From Leuctra nigra (lineage: Eukaryota; Arthropoda; Insecta; Plecoptera; Leuctridae): 64,000 bases of DNA. The stretch lies in assembly GCA_934045905.1 (NCBI GenBank), contig OW203762.1:62001-126000 (forward strand). Direction: 5' to 3'. The position numbers and the translations under genes were made by a program. Of this stretch, positions 44,240 to 56,327 are shown piece after piece (position 1 is the stretch's first letter; every line of letters begins with the position of its first letter). A model generated the notes under the pieces. The model had not been told where the DNA came from. It saw only the letters and a list, made by a program, of their open reading frames with translations, and ran no database searches.

Positions 44240-44670
44240 TTTAATGTTTTACACGCTTGTGGATCTGGGTTCTTTGGTTTCTCCTCTGAACCATAAAACA
44301 TTAAACTTAGCTGATTCGAGTTTGAAGTATTTATTACTTGCTTTCGTCGATCGCGTTAACTTCGTTGAGATTTATGTATTCTCATTGCTCTTTGTCAGGG
44401 AGATAACAGTGCACATGTTATCCGACTGCATAGGCGTTATTTCCGTTCAGGTCTATCTAAAGTCTGGTTGTTAATTGTGCCGCTTCTAGTTTTGTAAAAC
44501 CTATTCTAAATTCTTTTCTGTAACCCTAACCTTTCTAAATTTGATAGAAGTGCTACGTGAAGATCACGTATGTGTCTGGAACTTGGCTAGCATTTCACTA
44601 GCGTATTTTTGTAAGTACTTGCATATTGTGTGTATTATTATTTCAAGTGTATTTTTCCATGTAATTTGAG
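44240..44670. other. Orphan stretch with a 76-codon ORF
   Basis: A plus ORF (44244-44474) has TLVDLGSLVSPL, weakly reminiscent of a retropepsin flap region but without the D-T/S-G triad, followed by a hydrophobic run. No confident identity. It may be a continuation of 42973-43313. Confidence 0.3.
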
Positions 44671-47009
44671 TCCCAGAAAAAACACTCCGTGTAAAAATAC
44701 CAGCCAAGTCTCTTTAACTATAAAAAAAAATAGAAGAAATCTAAAAATTCAGCACTGAAAAGGAGTGATATCAAAAAAGGAGCCAAGTCAACGAATTTTC
44801 CAAATTTTAATCGTACCATTGAAATAAAAATATCAACCCCCGAGAAATACTTAAAAAAAGGACTTGGCGCATCGTTTTTTTAAAGACACTTTTCTATCCT
44901 AAAAGTATAGGAAGAACTCTACAAGTATATTTTCCTGAGTATATCACATTCATTATCGACGAATCATACTACGTTTTAATATAACTAGTACTCTTACCTA
45001 CTGGCAGTTTTGGTATTTTGTCAATATTCAGAGGAAATAAACGGATAAACGAATAACGAATAAACGGAAGCGGCCTAGTCTATTCGTTATTGCCACTATT
45101 TCTAGGGTCATATTAATCAATCATACTTCTCAATATCGTGACTGAGGGAAATAGCGAAAGCGCTCATTACAAGAAGGCCGTCAATGAGATTTGTATAAGT
45201 GACTAGTGCACTGAGCCATGCTGCTCAAATAATTACTGACTAGATTTTTATCTAAAGTAATACGTTATGTAATTTATGAATTTTTTTGGTATAAAATGTT
45301 AATTAATAGCAATTAATTACACGGCGAGAAGGTTCAAAGTATAATGCTGTAGTTGGTATGTTGATGTACCCACAAAACTATAGGAACCTACCAATCACAA
45401 ACACAACTGTTCTGTATTTATTGCTTGTAAGACAATGCTATGTTTCTTTGCGTACTTATATTTAAATTTAAAATATTTTACAGAATGTTCAATATTTAAT
45501 TTGAAAGTTTTGTCCCAATTTTTCTAGGCATTTCTGAACTACGTAGTATGTGAGTGGCATAAGCTTAAGAATAGAAAAATGTCTTTAAAAAAACGATGCG
45601 CCAAGTCCTTTTTTTAAGTATTTCTCGGGGGTTGATATTTTTATTTCAATGGTACGATTAAAATTTGGAAAATTCGTTGACTTGGCTCCTTTTTTGATAT
45701 CACTCCTTTTCAGTGCTGAATTTTTAGATTTCTTCTATTTTTTTTTATAGTTAAAGAGACTTGGCTGGTATTTTTACACGGAGTGTTTTTTCTGGGATAT
45801 CACTTCTTTTGTTAGTTTATTCATACAGCTTGTAGCACATGTCCGAGCAGGGACTAATTTCTTTAAAAAAATACGCCTCAACCGATTTGGTTACTATGAA
45901 AAGTTGCGTTTGGTATAAGATGAAAATGATTATCCAAGAAGAATAGCTTAAGTTTCGTTATAATCGATCCAGCCGTTTTCGATACATGACGTCACTTCCG
46001 GTTTTGAAATAGCGGCCGAATTCCGGTATAGGTAATAAGAAAACAATCTAGTTTTATCTAGTTGATACCTTCATGAACGACCATCTGAATTCCTAATCCC
46101 TATATTTCCGTAAAATCGGTCATGCCGTTTGTAATATATGACGTCACTTCCGGTTTCATTTAGTGGTTCCTGCCGCCATTTCCGGTACCAATTATTTATT
46201 TATTCATTTTTCACAATTGATTTTTCAAATAAATAGCAGAATGAATACGCAGGAGCTAGTTCAGTTGCAATCGGTACAGGCGTTTTAGATATATGACGTC
46301 ACTTCCGGTTTCAGGAATGGCGGCCGAGAACACTGCTACCTTGAATATATAAATTGTATTGTCTATGTTACAATGTAAGTTAATTATGTACGTATTTTAA
46401 GTATAATTTGTTGAAATAAGTTAAATATTGCGTATTTATGACGTCACTTCCGGTTTAGAAAATAAGAAAATAATATTTTTTTTATTGATACTTCATATAG
46501 ATGACCATCTTAATCGAATGGCGCTAATTTCGTTCTAATCGGTCTAGACGTTTTTGAGTTATGACGTCACTTCCGGTTTAAAAATGGCGGCACAAAAAAT
46601 CACAAGAGGCAAGGTATCATCAGACGCCAAAAGTGCATATGTGGTAAAAGTTTCAGGTCGATCGGTTCAGCCGTTTAGGCTGTGGCGGTGATAGCAACGT
46701 TTCCTGATATCATCAGAATCAGAAAGTGGTGTAATTTCACTGTTTTCTCGGTCCTCTAGCGCGCAAATGGCATAACCTATTGTTCCCAAATTTGGTATAT
46801 GTAGTGGGGTGGGCCATAGCTCGAAATTAAGACATTTCACAACAATATGAGATTTTCCAATTTTAAGATCCAGTAGGCCGAAAATGCCATGTTGTTGCTT
46901 ACAGTAAAAGTGTTTGGTCTGCTCCTCAGTTTATTAGGCATTTACGGTATGTTGAGTGACTGTGAGTGTATAGTACGACTTGGCTGGGTGGAGCGACCGC
47001 TCCACTAGA
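44671..47009 (+). mobile_element. Helitron-like element, family H1, complete copy
   Basis: 2,339 bp. The 5' end TCCCAGAAAAAACACTCC starts a long inverted pair (44671-44895 and 45585-45800). Five or more TGACGTCACTTCCGG modules follow at 45980-46575. The 3' end has GTACGACTTGGCTGG, the hairpin GTGGAGCGACCGCTCCAC, then CTAGA followed by T. The 11-mer CCAGCCAAGTC lies about 33 bases from the 5' end and, inverted, about 24 from the 3' end. No ORF. Confidence 0.85.
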
Positions 47010-47309
47010 TAGTGTATTTCTTATGTATTTTTGGCTCGACCTTGGGTCTGCCATCTCTCGCATTCCACGACAGGCATTTGACCTTGTGGAATATTTGATT
47101 GTACGAATTGTACATTCCATTGTTATATTCATTACCTACCATTGTAACTTGGGTAATCTTTGATTTGTCAAGATTTAATTCTCACTCTGTACGGCCATTA
47201 GGGTCCATTTCACTTTGATTTTTTTTCAGTATACTGACCCTCAGTTGTTCCTCAGTGGTGTAACATTAATCACCTGGTTATCTGTCGAATGAATCCCGAA
47301 AAAAAAAAA
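47010..47309. other. Unassigned stretch between H1 and the MULE remnant
   Basis: No recognisable gene or repeat. Confidence 0.45.
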
Positions 47310-48062
47310 TGGAAAAAAAACCCGGAAAAAAACCCCGGAAAAAATACCCCTGGAAAAAAGACCCCTGGAAATAAAACCCCCGGAAATAAAACCCCCGCCT
47401 AAACATTGACCGCGGACCAATTTCAACAACTTGACATTTTAGTGTACACATGTTTGCAGGCATACGCTGTCTTGTTTCGGCGGATAGTTCGGTCACAGCC
47501 TCCGTAAATATCTGGATCGGCTTTGCTGTCGTTGTTTTCGCACGTTTGTTCATGTCTAATTTGCACTTTGCCACTTTTATAGACTGCACGTCTGCAGGAT
47601 GGCTATGTCCTTGGACCATCCTCCAATTGGATTTATCGAAATCTGTTGTGACTTTAGCGCGGCATTTAAACAACGAATACTTAACGCAACGCCATCGCAC
47701 ATGGCTTGTACACTCTTTGTGGAGTACATACATGAAACCTTCAAAACAAATCTTTTCCTTCCCCTTGTTTGATGTTATCACTTCCATGCTGCTTCTACTT
47801 CTTACTGCCTCGACGTTGAAAACTACTTTGAGCAGTAAAAGAGAAAGTTGCTCCTTTATATACCTTTGGAGGCGGATGCAGACTGCACCTGCCCCAAATG
47901 AGCAGGTGCGTGCAGTATTCCTCGAGGCAGGCAGTATTCCTCGAGGCAGGCAGTATTTCTCGGAATCAGTGTGCTAACCAGAATACAACACTAATACAAG
48001 CCTGATAATATTACAGCGGGGGTTTTATTTCCGGGGTTTTTTTTCCGGGTTTTTTTTTCCGC
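47310..48062 (-). mobile_element. MULE-derived element with A/C-rich inverted ends and a FLYWCH ORF
   Basis: The ends are inverted copies made of GGAAAAAAAACCC-type blocks; the longest shared part is GGAAATAAAACCCCCG next to the inner edge. It encloses a minus-strand ORF with a FLYWCH zinc finger but no transposase core, so it is an internally deleted, non-autonomous derivative. Target duplication was not resolved in the homopolymer-rich flanks. Confidence 0.7.
47400..47787 (-). CDS. FLYWCH zinc-finger ORF of the MULE remnant
   Basis: The minus-strand ORF begins MEVITSNKGKEKICFEGFMY. It shows the FLYWCH pattern: F-x-Y, VRWRCVKY, a second Cys in FKCRAKV, and the H-x-H pair in QGHSHPAD (about residues 17-70). 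It then continues as a basic helix-like region (NKRAKTTTAKP, ETRQRMPANM), which in MULE transposases precedes the catalytic domain. Here the frame runs straight into the terminal repeat (translated as glycine/phenylalanine-rich nonsense to 47278), so the catalytic part is lost. FLYWCH domains are DNA-binding and common in arthropod MULE proteins. Confidence 0.75.
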
Positions 48063-48074
48063 CAACCTTAGTTG

Positions 48075-48330
48075 CCAACCCAGAGTTGGGCAGGAGAAAA
48101 GGCAACAGCCGTCCTTCCTGACTGGGGTTTTTTTCGTGGTTTTCTTCAGTCAACAGGCAAATGCTGGGAAGGTACCCTACTAATAGGCCACGACCGCCTC
48201 CTTCCCACCTTCCATCCTTACCTACTCTTCGCCATCATCTCCCAATCATCATCATAATCATTCATCCGTCGCCATTAGCCTCGCTGCAGAACAGTGCGAC
48301 GTTAAGCCCCAGACAAAAAAGACAAAAAAA
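48075..48330 (+). repeat. Arthropod-type SINE remnant
   Basis: Contains CAACCCAGAGTTGGG, GTGGTTTTCTTCAGTC, AGGCAAATGCTGGG, GGTACCCTACTAATAGGCC and ACGACCGCCTCCTTCC, followed by GTGCGACGTTAAGC and an A-rich tail. I recognise this order from widespread arthropod SINE-like repeats; exact family not assigned. Confidence 0.6.
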
Positions 48331-48415
48331 AAGACGACAAAAGCAAGTAAAATATGTTAAAAACATTTTTGTATCAGCTGTTTCAATGAAGTGACTTTCA
48401 GAAGGCTGTGGTTTA

Positions 48416-49361
48416 TTGAGCGAGCGTAGCGAGCGTCACCACGGTACTCTTATAGCACTTTCTCTGTGTCTTTTTTTTTTTGCCTGCACTGCCCAGGTCA
48501 AACCGCTCAAGCAATCAATCTGGAATTTTGTACACATACTAACGTAATCTATGCGGTCTCTGGGATCGTTTTTGAAAGGGATCTTGTGATTGGTTCATAT
48601 TTAAAAAAAATTATCTTTCGATTGGTTGGTTCGATCAATTTGAAATTTTGAGAAGTCATTACGACCAACATTATACCCAATCATACAAAGTTTCAGCTAA
48701 ATCCTCCCATTGGTTAAAATAAAAACTAATTTTCATGTAATTTTTGAAATTTAAAATAGAACCGATTGACTGACGAACTTAAAACTTCGCATGGTCATTG
48801 GTACCAACATTTAAGGTATTTTTGCCAATTTGTAGGCTTATCTGTCGTTATTTTCAAAAGTTTTTTTTCATGTAGGGACATTTTATTCCATAATCTTGAC
48901 ATATTTGTAAAATATTTATTACATTTTCATCCCTGCCTTCTAGGCCTGTAGAGCAGCCAATCAGTCCACAATTTACAATAAAACTAGCGCATATCAAATC
49001 GGATGCAGTACGAAGGCCGAATCATCCAATTGGTAGTTTAAATAATATCTTCTGATTGGTCGACAATCAAAATGTTTTGCATGGTGATCAAGACCAACAT
49101 AATCTAAAATTGTACACATTGTAAGCCCAACCAGTCAAGTATTAATTGATATTTTACGAGTTTAGTATGGGTTGTCAAAAGCTGGAAAAAGTATGTAGGA
49201 AATTCACGACACAATGGATCTGATATTCATCCAGAGTTTTTATCTTATGGAGATTGGAAAGTTGCAGAGAAAATCGTCTGGTGCCGTGTTGTTTCTGGTG
49301 ACTCGGGATGTTGCATGTTCTGTGCTCGCTCATCAACGCGTTACACTGAGCGCTTACCTAG
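48416..49361 (+). mobile_element. Helitron-like element, family H2
   Basis: 946 bp from TTGAGCGAGCGTAGCG to CTTACCTAG, flanked by A and T. It is the TAGCGAGCGTCACC subfamily. Non-coding. Confidence 0.8.
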
Positions 49362-50127
49362 TATTACTTTTTCTGCATGCATGAAAACTGCATGAAAACG
49401 AATGTATAGAAATGTTTAGAAGGCTAAGGTGAACCGGGTAGTTCAAATGAAACGCGAAGTTATCTATCCCTGTATAGGTATACCATAAAAAACACTCCGT
49501 GTAAAAATACCAGCCAAGTCTCTTCAACTAGAAAAAAAATAGAAGAAATCTTAAAATTCAGCACTGAAAAGTAGTGATATAAAAAATTGGGCCAAGTCAA
49601 AACTTAATTTGTAAAACCAAAATACACTTGGCGCATTGTGTATAGGCTAAAGAGGGGACACTGTTGTTACCCTACACTGGCCATCTTGCTTTGGCAAGAA
49701 AATTTACAATAAATAATAATAATAATAATGATAAACACTCATTATTATGAATTTTTTATTAATTATTATTAATAATTTATTATTGATAATAATAATAATA
49801 ATTAATAATAATTAAAATAATAAAAAATAAAAAAAAAAATGGCGTGAGGGAAGTCATTGGATTTTGAGCTCAACATTTTTAATTGTATTTTACCTGTATT
49901 TTGAAGGAAACTGACCTCTGAGTGGTATCTATGTGAGTACCAAGGATTTATATAGCGATTTAAATAATAATTACATCTTAATATTTATTCTGGAGTATTG
50001 AAAACACTTACCAAGAATTTTATTTTTACATCTTTGAAGTAAATTTAGAGGAAAACATAAGATACTAGGAGAACCACAGCCTACCAAAATCAACTTAAAA
50101 TTCAATGAGGAGAGCCAAAGAGATACT
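49362..50127. other. H1 5'-end fragment, TAA-rich simple repeats and 5' leader of the next retrotransposon
   Basis: About 49485-49660 matches the H1 5' region (AACACTCCGTGTAAAAATACC and then TTCAGCACTGAAAAG) with no 3' part. 49705-49840 is an ATT/TAA simple-sequence tract able to fold on itself. 49845-50127 precedes the ORF of the RLE element and is probably its leader. Confidence 0.6.
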
Positions 50128-51261
50128 TTGAATCAAGGTCTCAAATCACGGTGTATAGATACAACCGAATATACTTTTCTCAGTATGCCTGCAAGAGGTG
50201 CCATGTGTCTTTCGTTGACGAGACAAAGTCATCAAAATGGTCAAACAACTCAAGACCAACAAGAACCAAGTGAAGCTCTAACATCTAATGGTTTAGGATT
50301 ATCACCACTTAGTGTTGAGAATCCTCCCGGCAGAATGAACAAGCGAATGCGCTGGACCAAAGAAAACAACATAAATGTAATGAAGGCGTATTATAGAGCT
50401 AGCATGTGTGAAACTCAATTATCAGGATATAGAGCAACAATCCTAGAAGAATGGTCTAATATCTATCCAGGAACTAAAATAACAACTCAGCGAATATGTG
50501 ATCAAGCCAGACAGATCAAGAAGGGTAAATTTCTTACAACTGCAGAGCTGCAATATGTACGAGGTGTTGTACGAGCTGAATTGCAGCTAGCAGACCATGG
50601 TGCTGAAATGAGACTGGACGCTAATGTTAGTCATGATGAAGAGGATAACGTTGGTCATGGTGAAGAGGACCAAGAACAAGCAGAAATTCGAATGTCAGGC
50701 GAGCGCAGGGTTGAGGCTACACCTGACACTGACAGTGCTAATCTCGAAGATGCAATTGATGACGATAAGTTTGGAGAGGAGTTTGGGAGAATAATGCAAG
50801 AATTCCAAGATACTGCTGAGTTCGCCAGACCGAGACTCCCAAAGTTAAAGTACAATTTTGCAACTAAAAGAATAGTAGAACAAATGAACAAATTTCTTGC
50901 TAAGAAGTTTGTTGCAATAGCTACATTTGATCAACTTAATCTTATTGCGTATTGTGCTGCTACTACCGTTGCCCGTCGACTAAATGTGAGATTTCCTAGA
51001 GCAAAGCCAGGAAAACACAAAGTAAGTCATGAGAATCCAGAATGGAAGAAGAGATTGGAGAAGAAAATTGCTATATGGCGTAGTGATCTCACGAGATTAA
51101 TAAATTGGAAGAATAGTGATTATGTGACACCTCAGAATAATAAGAAGAGACATTTATGTTTGTTGCAAAAGTATAATTTACAGTTGCATGCATGTAACAG
51201 TAAGAGTATTGTTGGTTGTACTTATAGACAACTTGAAACAAAACGTAGCTGCAAACGGTAA
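50128..51261 (+). pseudogene. RLE-type (R2-like) non-LTR retrotransposon A, N-terminal ORF
   Basis: 377 open codons. RMRWTKENNINVMKAYYRAS, TTQRICDQARQIKKGKF and LTTAELQYVRGVVRAEL form a helix-rich Myb-like DNA-binding region (residues about 70-155) that recurs in element B (53773-54720). An acidic stretch follows (DEEDNVGHGEEDQEQ), then a conserved basic region leading to the RT. The reading frame shifts by +1 just before 51287. Such N-terminal domains in RLE elements contribute to target recognition. Confidence 0.75.
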
Positions 51262-53760
51262 GAGATTGTCTTGATACAACAAATGTTTGAAGAGAAAACT
51301 AGACAACGAATTATTCAATTCCAACCAAAAGCAATTTTACGAAAAGTTGGTATATCAAGTTCCTGAGAAACCAGGAAAGTTACCATTGGAGAGTGAATTG
51401 GTTGACTACTGGAAGAATATGTGGTCAGTGCCGAAATTCCACAACGCTGAAAGTGAGTGGATACATGACGAGAGACTACATAATGCCACCTTTAATTCAA
51501 TGGATGAAGTACAAATAACAGTGTCTGACGTTCAATAGGTAGTACGGAAGATGAATAATTGGAAATCTCCGGGAATAGATAACATTCATAATTATTGGTG
51601 GAAATACCTCACATCTTTACATCCGTTCATTTCGTTATTAATATCAAAAGCTCTTCAAGAACCACAAATTGTCCAAGATTTCCTACTGAAGGGTGTGACG
51701 TATCTTAAACCCAAATCAGACAAAACAGACGACCTGAAGAACTATTGGCCTATTACATGTCTCTGCACTTTATATAAATTGTTAACATCGATTGTAGCAG
51801 ACAAAATAAATAGTTATTTAACAGAAAATAACATTTAAGCAGAAGAACAGAAAGGCTGCAGAAAGGGTGGGCAAGGATGCAAGGAACAGTTGATAATAGA
51901 CACGACAATTACCAAGCAAGCTCACAAGAAAAGTCGAAACATTTCTGTAGCATTGATTGACTACGAAAAAGCTTATGACTCAGTACCGCATTCATGGCTG
52001 TTAGAAGTGTTAGACCTTTACAAAATTGATAAGGGAGTGATCAAGCTACTATAATTTTGTATGCAAAATTGGAAAACATCTTTAAGTTTATCTCAGGCTG
52101 ATAGTATGATTTCGTCTGAAGACATAAGTATCAGGAGAGGTACCTATATTCCAGGGAGACACGCTTAGTGCATTGTGGTTTTGCTTAGCCCACTCAGTAA
52201 TTTGCTCAATTCTAATGGACTAGGCTACAAGATCAACAAGAACACGAGTCTCTCTCACTTAATGTACATAGATGATATCAAGTTATACGCTAAGAATGAG
52301 AAAGAGATGTCTTCATTGCTGGAAACAACTGCACTGTTTAGTGGTGTCATTCAAATGAAGTTTAGTTTGAGTAAATGCGCGGTACTGCACGTGAAGCGAG
52401 GGAAAATAGAAAAATGTGTCAATATGAAACTTGAACTGGACCCGGCTGAAAGTGAAATCCCGGGATTAGAAAATGATGGAACTTACAAGTATCTCGGTAT
52501 CAAGCAAGCTTTTCTCAATGAAACATCACAAGAGAAGGCAGACATGAAGATGAAGTTCAATGATATAATTAATAAAATACTGAACTCAGGTCTCAGTGGG
52601 AAGAATAAAATAATTGCTATAAATGGTTGGTGTATTCCTCTAATACTATACACCTTTGGTGTTGTACATTGGAGTAAAACAAAGATTGAAAATCTTGATC
52701 GCCAGATAAGAGTGAAACTAACAGCGTACAGATGTCACCATCCTATAAGGCAGCAATGGAGAGGCTTTATCTTCCACGAGAAGAAGGCGGTAGAGGACTA
52801 ATGCATATGAAGAAGAACTATGCAAGTCAGGTAATGAACCTACGGAAGTATTTCTACATGAAACAAGAAGTGTCACCACTACACAGAGCTATTGTACAGG
52901 CGGATGTCAAACTTTCTCCTCTGAACTTATCTGATAATGAATTGATAATATCCCAAGTAGATCGACAAGACCTTATTTCAAGATGGAAAGGAAAAACATT
53001 ACATGGTAGATTTGCCAAAGCGTTGGAAATGGCTGATCCAGTAGTGTCTGTGAAGTGGTTGCGAAATGGAGCACTGTATGGTGAAACCGAAGGGTTCATT
53101 ATAGCCATACAGGATGAAGTGAGAGCAACCAGGAACCACCAAAAGTATATTCAGAAATTGAGTATTCTTAGTGACGAATGTCGTTTATGTCAAGCACATT
53201 CAGAGGCTATTCAACATCTTACATCAGGATGCTCAAAGATTGCAAACACTGAATATCTGCACAGGCATAATCTATCGTGTAATATTATTCATCAATATTT
53301 GGCTATAAATAATGGATTACTTTTGGATGAGAGTCGATTTTATCAATATAAACCAGAGCCTATTCTTGAAAACGACAAGATCAAACTGTATTTAACTGTA
53401 TAACGATTGCACACAACTGTCCCGACATCATCATCGTCTACAAGGAAACGCGTACAGCTCATTTAATCGACGTTACGCACCCCAATGATCATAATATTAA
53501 CCAAGCGTTTATGACGGAGATAACAAAATATCAAGAACTTGCTGCAGAAATGAAAACAATGTGGAGATTGAAGCAAATTGTTATTTTCCCAATTGTCGTG
53601 ACTGTCAATGGATTGGTGCATAAAGAGCAAGAAGGATACATGAAAAGACTGGCAGTTCCATGGAAGATAATAGAAGTCATTCAAAAATCAGTAGTATTAG
53701 AAACATGTAGAATAATTAGAAATATAATGAGTTAAACACAATACACTTGTAAAATCCATT
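51262..53760 (+). pseudogene. RLE-type element A, degenerate RT, zinc knuckle and endonuclease
   Basis: Recognisable in order across several frames with at least four stops: KMNNWKSPGIDNIHNYWWKY (RT start), NYWPITCLCTLYKL, the ISVALIDYEKAYDSVPHSWL palm, the YIDD box (about 52265-52276), GTYKYLGIKQAF, a C-x2-C-x7-H-x4-C knuckle (about 53180-53235), and the RLE core PDIIIVYKETRTAHLID (about 53421-53472) with a C-terminal KYQELAAEMKTMWR. The PD..D pattern marks a restriction-like endonuclease, not the EEP type. The copy is dead. It ends just before element B begins. Confidence 0.85.
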
Positions 53761-53772
53761 GCGTTTGCAATT

Positions 53773-54720
53773 ATGCCCGCAATGAGATTAGTAGTAGCCA
53801 ATTATGTAACTGAGAATGAAAATAAAGGAAACAAGGGACGCGTTCCAGAATCAGGCGGTGGTTCTGGTTCGAAAAGTGAGCTTCAGACGCCCTGTGGAAA
53901 ACCTGTTGGTAACGAGCAGGACTGCAGTAGGGCTATCGTTGCGAACATCGAGAATCCTTCCTCACCGAACGCTCAGTTGAGCGGTGAGGGCTTGCAGCCA
54001 GAGGTTCTTGGAGCCTCAATACGGGTTGCCGCCCAACGAGGTACGGGCAGGAAGGAGAGCCAAAAACGTATCAAATGGTCCAAAATAATGAACCAAGACG
54101 TAATACGCTCGTTTTATAGAGTTAACAACTGTCAGGATGAGCCTATGACAAGTTGGAGGCAAAGATTGCACACACATTTTTCGGCGAAGTATCCCGATCT
54201 ACAACTTTCCGAGCAGAATTTGGTTGATAGGAGAAGTGTGATCTTGAAGAAGCATTACCTCACGGACGAAGAATTAGCTGAGATAAAGAGGGTTGTTGGA
54301 TCTGAGTTGTCCTACCAGCAATTGAACAATGCGGACTCAGAAGCCGAAGATGGGGATCACGTTGACATGGCTGACGTCTGTCTGAACATCGCAGGACTTA
54401 CCGAGGACCCCGTCGGGAACGACGAAGTTGCACTGCAAACTGATGTTAGAAAGAAATTCATGGAATGTGTCTCGATCTTTGAACTGTTGGATCCTGCTTC
54501 AAGACCTGCAATTCCAAGAGTTAACACGAACAAGAAGATCAGTCAATCATTGCGATTTCTTAACCAAGTCGTTAGTGAGTATGTATCTGACAAGGATGAC
54601 TTTATTCAATTGCACCTAGCAGTGTATTGTGCAGCGGTTACAGTAATTGAGATTGCCGGATTTAAGCTGTTGGAGCGGCGTGGGTTTCAACCTGCCAAGA
54701 AAAAGGTGGAACCCAAGTAG
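53773..54720 (+). CDS. RLE-type element B, N-terminal ORF (315 aa)
   Basis: The Met at 53773 is the first in the frame and lies only a few bases after the end of element A. The N-terminal about 75 residues are low-complexity; then KRIKWSKIMNQDVIRSFYRV, LSEQNLVDRRSVILKKHYLT and DEELAEIKRVVGSEL align with element A's Myb-like domain. The frame ends in TAG (54718-54720) and an ATG follows at once in the same frame, so the stop is probably a mutation within one longer ORF. It is better preserved than element A. Confidence 0.75.
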   Translation: MPAMRLVVANYVTENENKGNKGRVPESGGGSGSKSELQTPCGKPVGNEQDCSRAIVANIENPSSPNAQLSGEGLQPEVLGASIRVAAQRGTGRKESQKRIKWSKIMNQDVIRSFYRVNNCQDEPMTSWRQRLHTHFSAKYPDLQLSEQNLVDRRSVILKKHYLTDEELAEIKRVVGSELSYQQLNNADSEAEDGDHVDMADVCLNIAGLTEDPVGNDEVALQTDVRKKFMECVSIFELLDPASRPAIPRVNTNKKISQSLRFLNQVVSEYVSDKDDFIQLHLAVYCAAVTVIEIAGFKLLERRGFQPAKKKVEPK

Positions 54721-55621
54721 ATGACACGGCTTAAAGATAAGATTACGAAGTTAAGAAAGAGCATTGGTAAATTATCAGCGTTTCTTCAGAATGTGGGAAA
54801 TAGAAACCTTCGAGAATGGTCGTCGGTATTTCTCAAGCAATATAAGATTAGCATGAGGGATCCAGATTTCCATGTGAAAGTAGCTGATCTCGTTGACACA
54901 CTTAAGCAGAAGCTGAAGTTCGCTGGTGCTCGGTTGAGTCGTTATCACGCAACTACGAAGAGAAAGACACAGAATTGTCTTTTCAGAGGAATTAAAAGCT
55001 TTTCTACAGATCACTTCAGAGAAGTTCAGATCCTGACTTGTGTCAGGCCGTTCCTAAGAAGGCCGAGATACGAGATTACTGGAGTGGGATCTGGTCCAAT
55101 CCAGTGGAGCACAATATTGGCGCAAAATGGATTCAAGCAGTGGAGGATGAGGCAGAAGGTGTAAGACCGATGGATAGGGTAGTTGTGACTGAAGCAGATA
55201 TCTGTCATGTAATTAAGAACTCCAGCAATTGGAAGTCTCCTGGGAATGATTGCATCCAGAATTTCTGGTAGAAGAGGCTACCTTCTGTGTATACTAAGCT
55301 GGCACTATTCTTCAATGAGTTTCTTAATAATCCCTCGTGCACGCCAACGTTCTTCACTAAGGGGATTACTTCGCTGTTATTCAAGTCAGGGAATAGAGCA
55401 TTATCAAGTAATTACAGACCGATCACTTGCTTTACCGTCTATAAGTTTTTAACATCCATCGTCTCGATAAAGATGAATAAGCACTTGCATGAAAACCGCA
55501 TTCTAGCATGGGAGCAGACAGGGTGTTCTCCCGGTACTTATGGATGTAAAGACCAGCTCACCATAGATGCTGTTATACTGAAACAAGCCCAGGTAAACAA
55601 GAAGAATTTGTCCGTGGCCTA
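54721..55621 (+). pseudogene. RLE-type element B, linker and first part of RT
   Basis: It continues the frame from 54720 to about 55090, then shifts. WSGIWSNPVEHNIGAKWIQA, NSSNWKSPGNDCIQNFW, SSNYRPITCFTVYKFLTSI and QTGCSPGTYGCKDQLTIDA are RT segments of the R2-like group. It is cut off inside SVAY by an H1 insertion and continues at 61007. Confidence 0.85.
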
Positions 55622-55929
55622 TCTAGTGGAGCGGTCGCTCCACCCAGCCAAGTCGTACTATACCCTCACAGTCACTCAACATACCGTTACTGCCTAATAA
55701 ATTAAGGAGCAGACCAAACACTTTTACTGTAAGCAACAACATAGCATTTTCGGCCTACTGGATCTTAAAATTCGAAAATCTCACATTGTTGCGAAATACC
55801 TTAATTTCGAGCTATGGCCCACCCCACCCCCCATTACAAAATTTGGGAACAACAGGTTATGTCATTTGCGAGCTAGAGGGCCGTGAAAAACGTGAATTTA
55901 CACCACTTTCTGATTCTGATTCTGAAAGG

Positions 55930-56327
55930 TAGCGGCGACCGCCGGCGTCGCCCTCACCCTGGGGGACATTGACCGGAGCCATCGCGTGGGGTGGTCTAAG
56001 GGTGAGGGCACAGCTGATGAGAAGCCAGCTCGGCCTATAATTGTAAAGTTCTGCTCCTACCGCAAGAGAGCAGCATTGTTCAACAACAAGAAGTATATGA
56101 AGGGATCGGGAGTTACGATCCGCGAGGACTTGACTGCAGGGCGGCTGGCGATCCTTAACAAAGCAATCGAAATCTTTACGATCAAAAATGTGTGGACCAA
56201 AGATGGTAACATTGTTGTGAAAACAGGAAGTGAGAAAACTATTCGCAGACATTACGTCAAGTGCGGAAGTGATCTTGAGGAACTTCGTGGATTTACACAG
56301 TGTGAGGCAATAGTTATTAATGATTAA
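55930..56327 (+). pseudogene. ORF1 C-terminal part of the Jockey/CR1-group element
   Basis: The frame is open from the insertion point and reads DIDRSHRVGWSKGEG, ARPIIVKFCSYRKRAALFN, VTIREDLTAGRLAILNKA, then NVWTKDGNIVVK. This is the L1/CR1-type ORF1 C-terminal RNA-binding fold (RPIIVKF..Y..R and ..I.EDLT). The N terminus is missing because the element is 5'-truncated; the GTG at 55986 is not a real start. The stop is at 56325. Confidence 0.8.

Noticed and set aside
44244..44474. Retropepsin fragment
   Set aside because: LVDLGSLVS lacks the D-T/S-G triad, and no other pol sequence adjoins it.
47241..47429. Gly/Phe-rich minus ORF (GGFISGG.. repeats)
   Set aside because: Translation of the A/C-rich terminal repeats of the MULE remnant.
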